From contig JALRLY010000243.1 in assembly GCA_023647555.1 (NCBI GenBank), forward strand, positions 1-43,836: a stretch of DNA of 43,836 bases. The letters are read 5' to 3'. Position 1 is the stretch's first letter. Every line of letters begins with the position of its first letter. The translations under genes were made by a program, and so were the position numbers. A model generated the notes under the pieces. The model was not told the DNA's origin and did not search any database. It saw only the letters and a program-made list of their open reading frames with translations. The DNA comes from Pancytospora philotis (lineage: Eukaryota > Microsporidia). Positions 18,730 through 25,726 of this stretch are shown here, piece by piece.

Positions 18730-19242
18730 TCACTTGGTGTTCTTGGCGATGTACTCATTCTGGACCTTTACTATCTCCTTCCCGTCTTTGCATGCGCTGT
18801 AGAGCTCGAGAATCTCCTCGTTGAGCCGCAGGAACTCCTCGCCGTAGCTGAAGCCGTCGAACACGGCCTTCGCCTCCTCCTTCTCGCCGATGATGTAGAG
18901 CGTGGCCGCGAGCGCCTCGACGCAGTTGAGCTTCCACGCGTGGCCGTAGTTTATCGTGTTGGCCGCGACCAGCCACGGCAGTAGGCGGTTGTGGCGCTTC
19001 GGCAGCCTCGAGAAGTCGAACTGCGCCACCTTGTTCCAGGAGCAGTCGATGAGCCCGATCCCGAAGCGCTCGATGTGCTCCCTGTCGGCCGCGGACACGA
19101 CCTGCGTGGCGTCCGGCGAGAGGATGATGCCGTTGAAGTGGCGCTTGAGGGGTATCGACTCCACCTTCTTGTACTTGACCAGCCGGTGCCCGCTGCAGCG
19201 CTTGGGATCGCACTCGCCGAACTCGTAAATAATTTTCCGCAT
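18730..19242 (-). CDS. TSR3: Tsr3, 18S rRNA aminocarboxypropyltransferase
   Basis: Protein of 170 aa. Tsr3 transfers the 3-amino-3-carboxypropyl group from S-adenosylmethionine to a hypermodified pseudouridine of 18S rRNA late in small-subunit maturation. Signatures are DPKRCSG(H) near the N-terminus, LIDCSWNKV, LPWLVAANTINYGHAWKLNCVEA and the helix FLRLNEEILELY. The length matches the conserved core of the family without the long C-terminal tail of yeast Tsr3. The start at 19242 faces the TRM9 start at 19302, leaving 59 bases for both promoters. Confidence 0.9.
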   Translation of the reverse strand: MRKIIYEFGECDPKRCSGHRLVKYKKVESIPLKRHFNGIILSPDATQVVSAADREHIERFGIGLIDCSWNKVAQFDFSRLPKRHNRLLPWLVAANTINYGHAWKLNCVEALAATLYIIGEKEEAKAVFDGFSYGEEFLRLNEEILELYSACKDGKEIVKVQNEYIAKNTK

Positions 19243-19301
19243 GGCCGAGAAAACTCGGGCGTTTTTGGCCGGCCGCCTTCGCCGCCGAAATATTTGCAGC
19301 C
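19243..19301. promoter_or_regulatory. Shared divergent promoter of TSR3 and TRM9
   Basis: Only 59 bases separate the two start codons. The segment contains AAATATTT (19288-19295) ahead of TRM9 and a mirrored TTTTTGGCC stretch near TSR3. Both genes are RNA-modification enzymes, so joint control is plausible. Confidence 0.5.
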
Positions 19302-19922
19302 ATGGGCGGCGCGGATTTCGAGCGCGAGTACGTCCACAAGTTCTACAGCCAGAAGTCGTCGCCGTTCTCGCAGACGCGCGTCAAGCCGTGGCCCTTCACG
19401 CTCGCGTTCATGGAGCGCTACGCCGGGCCGGCCGCGCTCGTCCTGGACAGCGGCTGCGGCAACGGCCGGCAGTTCATCGGGCGCAACACCGTCGGGGTGG
19501 ACTACTCGGAGAACCTGCTGCGCGCGGCGGCAGCGAAGCCGCATCTGGCCCTGGTGCGCGCCGACGTGGTCGAGGAGCCCTTCCGCGACCGCGTCTTCGA
19601 CATCGTGCTGAGCATCGCGGTCGTGCACCATCTGAGCACGCACGAGCGGCGCCTGCGCTGCCTGCAGGAGCTCCGGCGCGTGCTCAAGGACGGCGGCCAC
19701 GGGCTGGTGTACGCCTGGAGCATCGAGGCGTCCAAGAAGCAGAAGTTCAGCCCGATCGACGGGAACGCGTTCTTCGTGAGCTGGCGCGGCGAGACCGATG
19801 CGCTGCGCTACTACTACCTCTTCAGCGCGGACACGCTCGCGGCGCTGTGCGCGGAGGCGGGCTTCCATGTGCTCGAGTCGGGCGTCGAGCAGGAGAGCGT
19901 GTACGCTGTGGTCAGGAAGTGA
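19302..19922 (+). CDS. TRM9: Trm9-like tRNA wobble-uridine methyltransferase
   Basis: Protein of 206 aa. Trm9 with its partner Trm112 completes the 5-methoxycarbonylmethyl modification of U34 in some tRNAs, using S-adenosylmethionine. The start EREYVHKFY (7-15), FSQTRVKPWPF (22-32) and motif I LDSGCGNG (48-55) match the family closely. Next come GVDYSENLL, the IAVVHHLST block and the RVLKDGG turn. It is shorter than yeast Trm9 (279 aa). It shares its promoter region with TSR3. Confidence 0.88.
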   Translation: MGGADFEREYVHKFYSQKSSPFSQTRVKPWPFTLAFMERYAGPAALVLDSGCGNGRQFIGRNTVGVDYSENLLRAAAAKPHLALVRADVVEEPFRDRVFDIVLSIAVVHHLSTHERRLRCLQELRRVLKDGGHGLVYAWSIEASKKQKFSPIDGNAFFVSWRGETDALRYYYLFSADTLAALCAEAGFHVLESGVEQESVYAVVRK

Positions 19923-20117
19923 TGATCTGGTGCTGCTCAGTTGATTTTATCAAATAAAGCTGTTTGACAGTTCTGTGGGACAGCGGCGGTAAGACTCTGG
20001 TTTGCTGCTGGTGCTAGCTTCTATTCTGCTGTACTTACTATTGGCTCTACTGTTACTGATACCCAAGCAGCTGCTTGCGTGCCGGTGTGTTCAAAAATTC
20101 CCACTGAGGAGGCCCCG

Positions 20118-20450
20118 ATGCCGATCTTGAAGGAGGCCATTGAGTCGCTGCACGAGGCGGATCTGGAGATCCAGAAGAGCCTGACGTCGCTCAAGATCCT
20201 CATGCACCAGAGCAGCACGAGCGTGGACGAGGGCAAGTGCATCAAGTCGTACAAGCGCGAGCTCGAGATGGAGAGCGAGCTGAAGTGGCTGAGCAGCTTC
20301 CTGGACAGGCAGAAGACGGTGTGCCGCAGCGAGCTGGACGCGGCCAAAGAGAGCATTAACAGGGATCTGCTGCGGAGCAAGTGCGAGCAGCTGGAGCGCG
20401 CCTTCAAGGTCTATGTGGACGAGGACAACGAGGACTTCGGCGAGGAGTGA
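20118..20450 (+). CDS. Small coiled-coil protein, unrecognised
   Basis: Protein of 110 aa, almost entirely helical and charged, with heptad-like spacing over residues 1-95 and an acidic tail (VDEDNEDFGEE). GC-rich third positions and the start signal (AAAAATTCCC at 20093-20102, then CCCCG directly before the ATG) support a real conserved gene. Small coiled-coil subunits of kinetochore, Mediator or tethering complexes look like this, but I see nothing specific. Confidence 0.6.
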   Translation: MPILKEAIESLHEADLEIQKSLTSLKILMHQSSTSVDEGKCIKSYKRELEMESELKWLSSFLDRQKTVCRSELDAAKESINRDLLRSKCEQLERAFKVYVDEDNEDFGEE

Positions 20451-20874
20451 GCTGTGCCATGCCGTGCAACTCTAGACTATACTTAAATATATTGTGCGAT
20501 CATGTCTGGGTGGTATTTTGTGTGCATCGCTCTGTTGCCAAGAGCTCTTAAATAATTTTGCGTGCTTGTGCCCGCTGCAGTCCGGCTTTTGCGGCAGACT
20601 TGGAGTTCCGGACAGTCAATACTTAAATAGAGCTGCAGTGGCTTTTAAAGGTAGAAATCAGGCAGCGTATTTTGTTGGGCTGACGCCTGCAAACAGCTTT
20701 TTTGTTCACCACTCAAAAATACTTGCATCCATTTAAAAGCTCAGCTAAATACCGATGATCGCCATGCAAATAAGACATGATAACACACACTCCCAACTAT
20801 CCACGGCCCGCAGCCGCTCCGCCGTTATTGCAAGCACAAATTTTGCATTTCAGAAATTTTTATTCCAGCCCGCT
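20451..20874. other. Intergenic region
   Basis: These 420 AT-rich bases lie between two plus-strand genes. Two AAATTT boxes (about 20838-20844 and 20855-20861) and a CAGCCCGCT before 20875 are the start signals of the NOC2-like gene. Nothing else is recognised. Confidence 0.45.
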
Positions 20875-21600
20875 ATGGCGTATCTGTCGACGATATACAA
20901 GGAGCAGTCGCCGAGCCTCGCCAGGGACGTAGAGGCATACGTGGCGAGCCCGCGCGGCGTAGACGAGGAGATCCACGCGCTGAAGGAGCTGCTGGCCGAC
21001 CCGAGCTTCGAGAAGCTGGAGGCCGTGTTCTGCATCGAAGTGCTGAGCCAGACGCTCAAGAAGCAGCAGGACTTCACGGCGTTCATGTCGGTGGTCCTGG
21101 ACTACGTGGAGGCCAACTCGACGTACAAGAACTCCGTGTTCATTCTCCGCGTGCTCCGCAACGTCATCAACACGCGCTTCTACCTGCCCACCACCTTCTA
21201 TCTGGTCAGGGTGATGCAGCTGGCGATCGAGGCCACGAAGCTGTCCTGCACGAAGAAGCACTTCAGCTACGACGACGTGCGCCTCAGCAGCGACGACCTC
21301 AAGACCGAGGAGCTGCAGATCTTCGTGGTCAACGAGTGCCTCGCGCTGATCCGCCGGCAGGTGAGCGTGTTCGGGAGCAGCATCGGCTTCCCGGAGTACG
21401 CGTTCGTCGTCTGCAACGAGCTGCGCAACCGCTGCAAGGTCGGCATTTTCAAGGAGACCGCGGCCGCGCTGATCAAGCTGATCGTCGAGCGCAAGGCGTA
21501 CATCGAGGCCGAGCGCGAGAAGGCCAAGATCGAGAAGCTCAGCCCGAAGAGCGTGGCGGACTTCGAGAGGGATCTGGCCAAGTGGACCATCGAGCTGTAA
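20875..21600 (+). CDS. NOC2: Noc2-like nucleolar protein, strongly shortened
   Basis: Protein of 241 aa. Noc2 accompanies pre-60S ribosomal particles in the nucleolus and nucleus. The family features seen are YLPTTFYLVRVMQLA, an extended FVVNECLALIRRQVSVFGSSIGFPEY stretch (Noc2 has the same order of a long helix and SI.FPEL) and a C-terminal helical region with KAYIEAEREKAK. Yeast Noc2 is about 700 aa, so only the C-terminal helical-repeat part seems to remain. The start at 20875 follows AAATTTTTATTCCAGCCCGCT; the longer upstream frame has an unlikely composition. Confidence 0.55.
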   Translation: MAYLSTIYKEQSPSLARDVEAYVASPRGVDEEIHALKELLADPSFEKLEAVFCIEVLSQTLKKQQDFTAFMSVVLDYVEANSTYKNSVFILRVLRNVINTRFYLPTTFYLVRVMQLAIEATKLSCTKKHFSYDDVRLSSDDLKTEELQIFVVNECLALIRRQVSVFGSSIGFPEYAFVVCNELRNRCKVGIFKETAAALIKLIVERKAYIEAEREKAKIEKLSPKSVADFERDLAKWTIEL

Positions 21601-21828
21601 GCTGTAGTAGCGTCTGCTCGTACGCCCACGAGCATGGTCTGCACAATGTTGAATACGGTATTAAATATTTCAGCACTTATTCTGATTGCTCTTTTCAATC
21701 GCCTGTGCACGGGCGTGGATGTCCCGGCAGTGCAGCATCCAATAATGATGCACAAGCGGTAAGCGAATTTATTGATATACCAGTGGCAGTGCTACACTCC
21801 AAGCACCGCATCTAGACTGCGCCTGTGC

Positions 21829-22017
21829 TCAGTTTCCGTCTTTCGGCTGGTTGTCTTCTTGCTTGTCCCTACTGCTCTTGCTGAACAGCATGTTCTCCTT
21901 CTGCATGTTGTAGTTCTGTTCGCTGTACTTCAAGTTCAGGATGCTCTCCCTGTCGATCTTCTTCTCGAGGCTCCGCGCGATCTCCTTCACGTTTGTTTTC
22001 TCGCTCTCATCTGCCAT
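21829..22017 (-). CDS. Small hydrophilic protein, unrecognised
   Basis: Protein of 62 aa, very charged, with a helical middle (RSLEKKIDRESILNLKYSEQ) and a polar C-terminus. No family is recognised. It has a clear ATG, a TTAATATAT box and CCC on the gene strand 15-35 bases upstream, which favours a real gene, but shortness makes this uncertain. Confidence 0.45.
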   Translation of the reverse strand: MADESEKTNVKEIARSLEKKIDRESILNLKYSEQNYNMQKENMLFSKSSRDKQEDNQPKDGN

Positions 22018-22649
22018 GAGGACCAGGGTTCGGCCGATATATTAACGCCGTGCGGCCAATAAGAGCAGGCAGCGAATGTTTCAAACGGTGCTGCTGGATG
22101 CGCCGCAGAGCTGCGCGTTTTACGCTGCGGAGTGAGCAGCTGAAACATCAGCGGATGGTTGTAAGTGATCAAACAATCTAGCTGAGAGTCGTACTGACAC
22201 AGAAATGGCACAGAACATTTCTACCAGCCTCGCACCGTAGAAAGCACGCCAGCGAACCGCGCAAAAAGCAAAATACCAATACTGGGAATCGAACCCAGGT
22301 CTCCTGCACCCGAAACAGGCATCTTACCACTGGACAATATCGGCTTACTTTTACACTACTAGTATCAGATGTGCAGCATGATATACAACGGCGCATCGCT
22401 GGCGTGCTCTACAGCAACTGTTTTCCTACGCATCTGAACCCGGGCCCGAATACTGCGGTCAGAATGGGCAGCTCCAACCACTGTGGACGGCAATCTGCAC
22501 GCCGTGCCATGTCAAGATCTCTGCCGCATCTCTGCAAACAACAGCTGCCGGAAAGACGCGCCAAAGGGGCAACAAACAGGGACCAATCAGAATCAGAGCG
22601 CACACGCACGAATGGTGCGCTGCGCGCGCCCCTATATTTTTGAAACAAA
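22018..22649. other. Intergenic region holding a tRNA and a CCAAT box
   Basis: Apart from the tRNA at 22274-22344, the region contains GACCAATCA at 22581-22589 and CTATATTTTTG (about 22632-22642), TATA-like, ahead of the DSK2 start. Short ORFs here lack support. Confidence 0.5.
22274..22344 (-). tRNA. tRNA-Pro (anticodon CGG)
   Basis: On the minus strand the segment folds as a complete 71-nt cloverleaf. The acceptor GCCGATA pairs with TATTGGT (with G-U pairs), then come a short D arm, anticodon stem CCTGT/GCAGG with loop TTCGGGT, and T arm CTGGG-TTCGATT-CCCAG, with A as discriminator. The anticodon CGG reads proline codon CCG. The loop TTCGGGT is characteristic of eukaryotic tRNA-Pro, and GGTTCGATTCC serves as the internal B box. 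No intron is present. Confidence 0.93.
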
Positions 22650-23447
22650 ATGGAGCCCTCCTTGATGAACATACTGATAAAAATACAGCACCTAACATCG
22701 GTCACAGAGGTCGAGGTCTGTGCGCTGGAGACGCTGCAGGATCTGAAGAAGCGCATAGAGACGATATACGCGATCCCCGCCGCGCAGCAGGCGCTGATGC
22801 TCGACGATAGAAACATAAGCACGTCCATGAAGGCGCTGAACGAGCTCGGGCTGCGGCCCGGGTCCATCGTCGTGGTGAAGAAGATCCACAAGTTCCGCGG
22901 GCAGGACGCGGGGATGGACATGGCGTCGATCGCGCAGAACCCGATGGTCAAGAGCATGATGAAGAACCCGGACTTCATCAAGAGCATCAAGACGATGTTC
23001 CCCGATCTGCAGGAGGAGTCGGCCAAGAACAAGACGCTCAACATGCTGCTGAACAGCGGCGGGCTCGAGGAGGAGCTCGAGCGGATGTCGATGGACGGGA
23101 ACTACCTGAACGAGCAGATGCGCAACGCCGATCTGGCGATGGCGAAGCTCGAGAACATCCCCGGCGGGATCAACATGATGAGCGGGATGTACAAGGAGCT
23201 GGAGGATCCGTTCAAGATGGTGCTCGGTGAGCAGAAGCTGAACGAGGGCAGCGCGATCACAAGCAAGATGACCACGTCGCTCCCCGGCAGCTCGAAGCGG
23301 AATCTGCTCGTGGAGTACCGCAAGCAGCTGTCGGAGCTGAAGGAGATCGGCTTTACCGATACGCGCGAGAATCTGCGGGTGCTCAGCAGCGTGGACGGCG
23401 ATCTGGCGGCTGCGCTCCTCATCCTTGCTGAGAAGGATTACAGATAG
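22650..23447 (+). CDS. DSK2: Dsk2/ubiquilin, proteasome shuttle factor
   Basis: Protein of 265 aa. An N-terminal ubiquitin-like domain (about 6-80, ILIKIQHLTSVTEVEV...) is followed by a STI1-type region with NPMVKSMMKNPDF and repeated Asn/Met-rich helices. The C-terminal UBA domain (about 215-263) contains LKEIGFTDTRENLRVL and DGDLAAALLIL. The order UBL-STI1-UBA defines Dsk2/ubiquilin, which carries ubiquitylated proteins to the proteasome. It is shorter than yeast Dsk2 (373 aa). A TATA-like element and a CCAAT box (69 bases upstream) precede the ATG; a second in-frame ATG at 22665 is possible. Confidence 0.9.
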   Translation: MEPSLMNILIKIQHLTSVTEVEVCALETLQDLKKRIETIYAIPAAQQALMLDDRNISTSMKALNELGLRPGSIVVVKKIHKFRGQDAGMDMASIAQNPMVKSMMKNPDFIKSIKTMFPDLQEESAKNKTLNMLLNSGGLEEELERMSMDGNYLNEQMRNADLAMAKLENIPGGINMMSGMYKELEDPFKMVLGEQKLNEGSAITSKMTTSLPGSSKRNLLVEYRKQLSELKEIGFTDTRENLRVLSSVDGDLAAALLILAEKDYR

Positions 23448-23795
23448 TCTTTTGCTGTGGTGGTACTGCAATAATAAATAGTTCATATAGCATTTGCAGG
23501 TTTGTTGATCGCTGCTAGTTGTACATGGCCGCGTTTATCGTTTCGTCCAGTCGTTATAGCGTTTGATTCTGAGAATCAAGAAAGGACAAAGGGGATTTAT
23601 TTTTGTGAATGATAAGCCATGCATATCAGATTTAGCGAATGGTGTGCTACGTAGAATAGGTCTATAGATTCTGCCTTTATAGAAACACACGAAGACCCTA
23701 CTCTATAGCCATCTGATACTACGGCTGTGCGCAACATAATGTATAGTATTTAATATTAACATTGATCCCGCTCCGGCAGCTTCGCCCCGTTACCG
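23448..23795. other. Convergent intergenic region
   Basis: AT-rich DNA between the 3' ends of DSK2 and the permease. An AATAAATA stretch near 23471 can serve as polyadenylation signal of DSK2. No gene is recognised. Confidence 0.45.
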
Positions 23796-24962
23796 TCAGT
23801 GCAGCCCCATAACAATGCTGACGAGGGTCGTCGAGAACACGACGATGCCGAACAGAAAGGCGCAGTACGCTGCGATGGAGAGCGCCAGCGTGCGCTCCAC
23901 GTCCATGTGGAAGTAGTATACGGCCGGGAGTATCAGCGCCATGGCCGTGGATGCGGTAGCGCCTACGATGGTGTATACGATCCCTAAATCGATGCCGGCC
24001 GCGGCGATCATGTAGGAGGTGAAGATGATCGCGAAGGTGAGGATGATGTGCAGCGCGTTGAACTTCCGCTTCTCTGGCGGGACGCCGAGCATGTTCATGA
24101 GGTACACGCGCGCCGGCGCCACCTGCAGCGGGTACGACACGCCCATCACGACCACGTACAGGCCGCGCACAAACGTGGCGAGGTAGTCCGGGGGGTAGTT
24201 CTTGAGCACGTTGTCCGCCACGCCGTCGCCGTACAGCAGGTAGTTCGGGAGCCCGAAGGACATGTAGAGCACGAACGCCGTGGAGGAGACGCAGTAGATC
24301 AGCCGCTTCATCTTCGGCACCGAGTTGTCGAGCATCTCGGCGTTGACGGCGAAGATGTTCTGGTGGCACGTGAAGCTGAAGATGAACTTGCCGAGGCTGG
24401 TGAGCCAGAGCACGGTAACCGGCGCGACGATGTGCACCGCCACGTCGTCTATCGTCTTTGCGGCGTAGCGGACGCTCGAGGCGATGATCACGATCACGAT
24501 GCAGAGCAGCCCGACGAACGACGTGTACTTGAGCTGGTCCATCTTTATGAGGAAGGTGAAGGGCCCGATGAGGCACAGGAAGATGAAGAGGCAGACCTGC
24601 GGCTGCGAGAGCACGGATGCGCGCCCGGTGACCGTCTCTATGAACGGCGGCAGCAGCTGGCGCGTGATGATTATGTAGCTCGTGGACACGCCGAAGCACT
24701 TGATGAAGACCGCGAGGTCCACGAAGATCCGCGCCTGCGGGACGGACATCTGCGCCAGCACGCTCAGATCGGCGCTGCGCCCGGCCTCCTGTGCGCATAT
24801 CGCGAGGAGCAGAAGGCCCGTGGCCGACAGGAAGCCGCAGAGGACCGTGAGCGCGACCGTCGGTGCGATCCCGTATGTCTTGAAGAGGTAGGGGAAGTTC
24901 AGCACGCCGCTGCCGATGCTCGTTTTCAGCAGGTTGATGTATGCGGCGCCGAATGTCTTCAT
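23796..24962 (-). CDS. Amino acid permease of the AAAP family
   Basis: Protein of 388 aa with about eleven transmembrane segments. The N-terminal block AAYINLLKTSIGSGVLNFPYLFKTYGI is the typical first helix of the amino acid/auxin permease family (AVT-type vacuolar transporters), where the unwound GSG binds substrate. PNYLLYGD and the SYPLQVAPAR block in the second half also fit. It probably exchanges amino acids across the plasma or an internal membrane. Substrate and direction cannot be told. A longer overlapping frame on the same strand is Arg/His-rich and spurious. Confidence 0.88.
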   Translation of the reverse strand: MKTFGAAYINLLKTSIGSGVLNFPYLFKTYGIAPTVALTVLCGFLSATGLLLLAICAQEAGRSADLSVLAQMSVPQARIFVDLAVFIKCFGVSTSYIIITRQLLPPFIETVTGRASVLSQPQVCLFIFLCLIGPFTFLIKMDQLKYTSFVGLLCIVIVIIASSVRYAAKTIDDVAVHIVAPVTVLWLTSLGKFIFSFTCHQNIFAVNAEMLDNSVPKMKRLIYCVSSTAFVLYMSFGLPNYLLYGDGVADNVLKNYPPDYLATFVRGLYVVVMGVSYPLQVAPARVYLMNMLGVPPEKRKFNALHIILTFAIIFTSYMIAAAGIDLGIVYTIVGATASTAMALILPAVYYFHMDVERTLALSIAAYCAFLFGIVVFSTTLVSIVMGLH

Positions 24963-25347
24963 ATGTTATTGCTGCTGCCCCAGTTTGACTCGGGTTATTT
25001 ATAACGGCTTCAGCCGGCCGAAACGCCAAAAACAACCGCCTGATCGGGCTTGTAGCGGAAGACTATTGCGTGGTAACGGGAGTTCTATAATGAGCGGGTG
25101 TAACTGCATCGAGCAGGCAAGACAGTTGCAGTACCATGATTCATAAGAGGCTGTGTAGATGCAGCAATCCCATAGGGTACATAGCGCATATCCTATGGGA
25201 GTAATAACCACTGATCGTCTAGCCTATCCTATAAGCCAAACCTAGTACCGAAATGCAGCCTCAAAGCTGCCTCCCAGTCGAGGATCATACACAGATACAA
25301 AGTACAATACGAGCAGCATCGGCTTTTATTTAAATAGAAAACAACGC
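24963..25347. other. Intergenic region with a perfect hairpin
   Basis: AT-rich apart from the hairpin at 25169-25201. The small minus-strand ORF at 24999-25211 is not supported. The region covers the permease promoter and the 3' end of the 59-aa gene. Confidence 0.45.
25169..25201. repeat. Inverted repeat, 9-bp stem
   Basis: TCCCATAGG (25169-25177) and CCTATGGGA (25193-25201) are perfect inverse complements around a 15-base loop. It lies in the gap between two minus-strand genes. Function unknown. Confidence 0.6.
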
Positions 25348-25527
25348 TCAGTTCTTGGCGAGCCATATCTGGTACGTGTCGGCGGTCTTCTCGAGCGCCC
25401 GCGCGTCTGCGATAGTGTTCTCGAGCTCCTGGTTGATCTCGTACAGCAGCGTGTTGACGCTCTCGATCGTCGACTCGAGTCGCCCCATGATTCTCAGCTT
25501 CTTTGCCTCGAGTGTTGTGTCCGCCAT
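25348..25527 (-). CDS. 59-aa coiled-coil protein, possible DASH/Dam1 subunit (Dad1/Dad4 type)
   Basis: From the ATG at 25527 the protein has 59 residues and is one long helix: RLESTIESVNTLLYEINQEL followed by ALEKTADTYQIW. Size, the pattern of Leu/Ile/Asn positions and the C-terminal aromatic residues resemble the tiny Dad1 and Dad4 subunits of the DASH ring that links kinetochores to microtubules. This is a resemblance, not a proof. The start has GC-rich surroundings and CCAAATCTGCGCCCACCG upstream on the gene strand. The longer frame adds a basic leader that looks non-coding. Confidence 0.5.
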   Translation of the reverse strand: MADTTLEAKKLRIMGRLESTIESVNTLLYEINQELENTIADARALEKTADTYQIWLAKN

Positions 25528-25726
25528 CGGTGGGCGCAGATTTGGCCAATTTCTGCGGGGGAAAAGGCGCATCGTTATACAGTGCCTATAAAGAACTGCA
25601 GGAATGACACGCAGACTGCGAATGGCATCCCACTAGCCTATAATAAATTAATTCGTGCCCGTAACGTCTACCATACTCTATAGCAGCACACGGCGAGTAG
25701 TTCTTTTTGCACGGGCGCCAGCCCTT

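Noticed and set aside
23719..25035. 438-aa minus-strand ORF over the permease
   Set aside because: Arg/His/Ala-rich shadow frame; the overlapping 388-aa frame is a clear AAAP permease.
24999..25211. 70-aa minus-strand ORF rich in Cys and Leu
   Set aside because: It overlaps the permease promoter, lacks a start signal, and contains the hairpin sequence.
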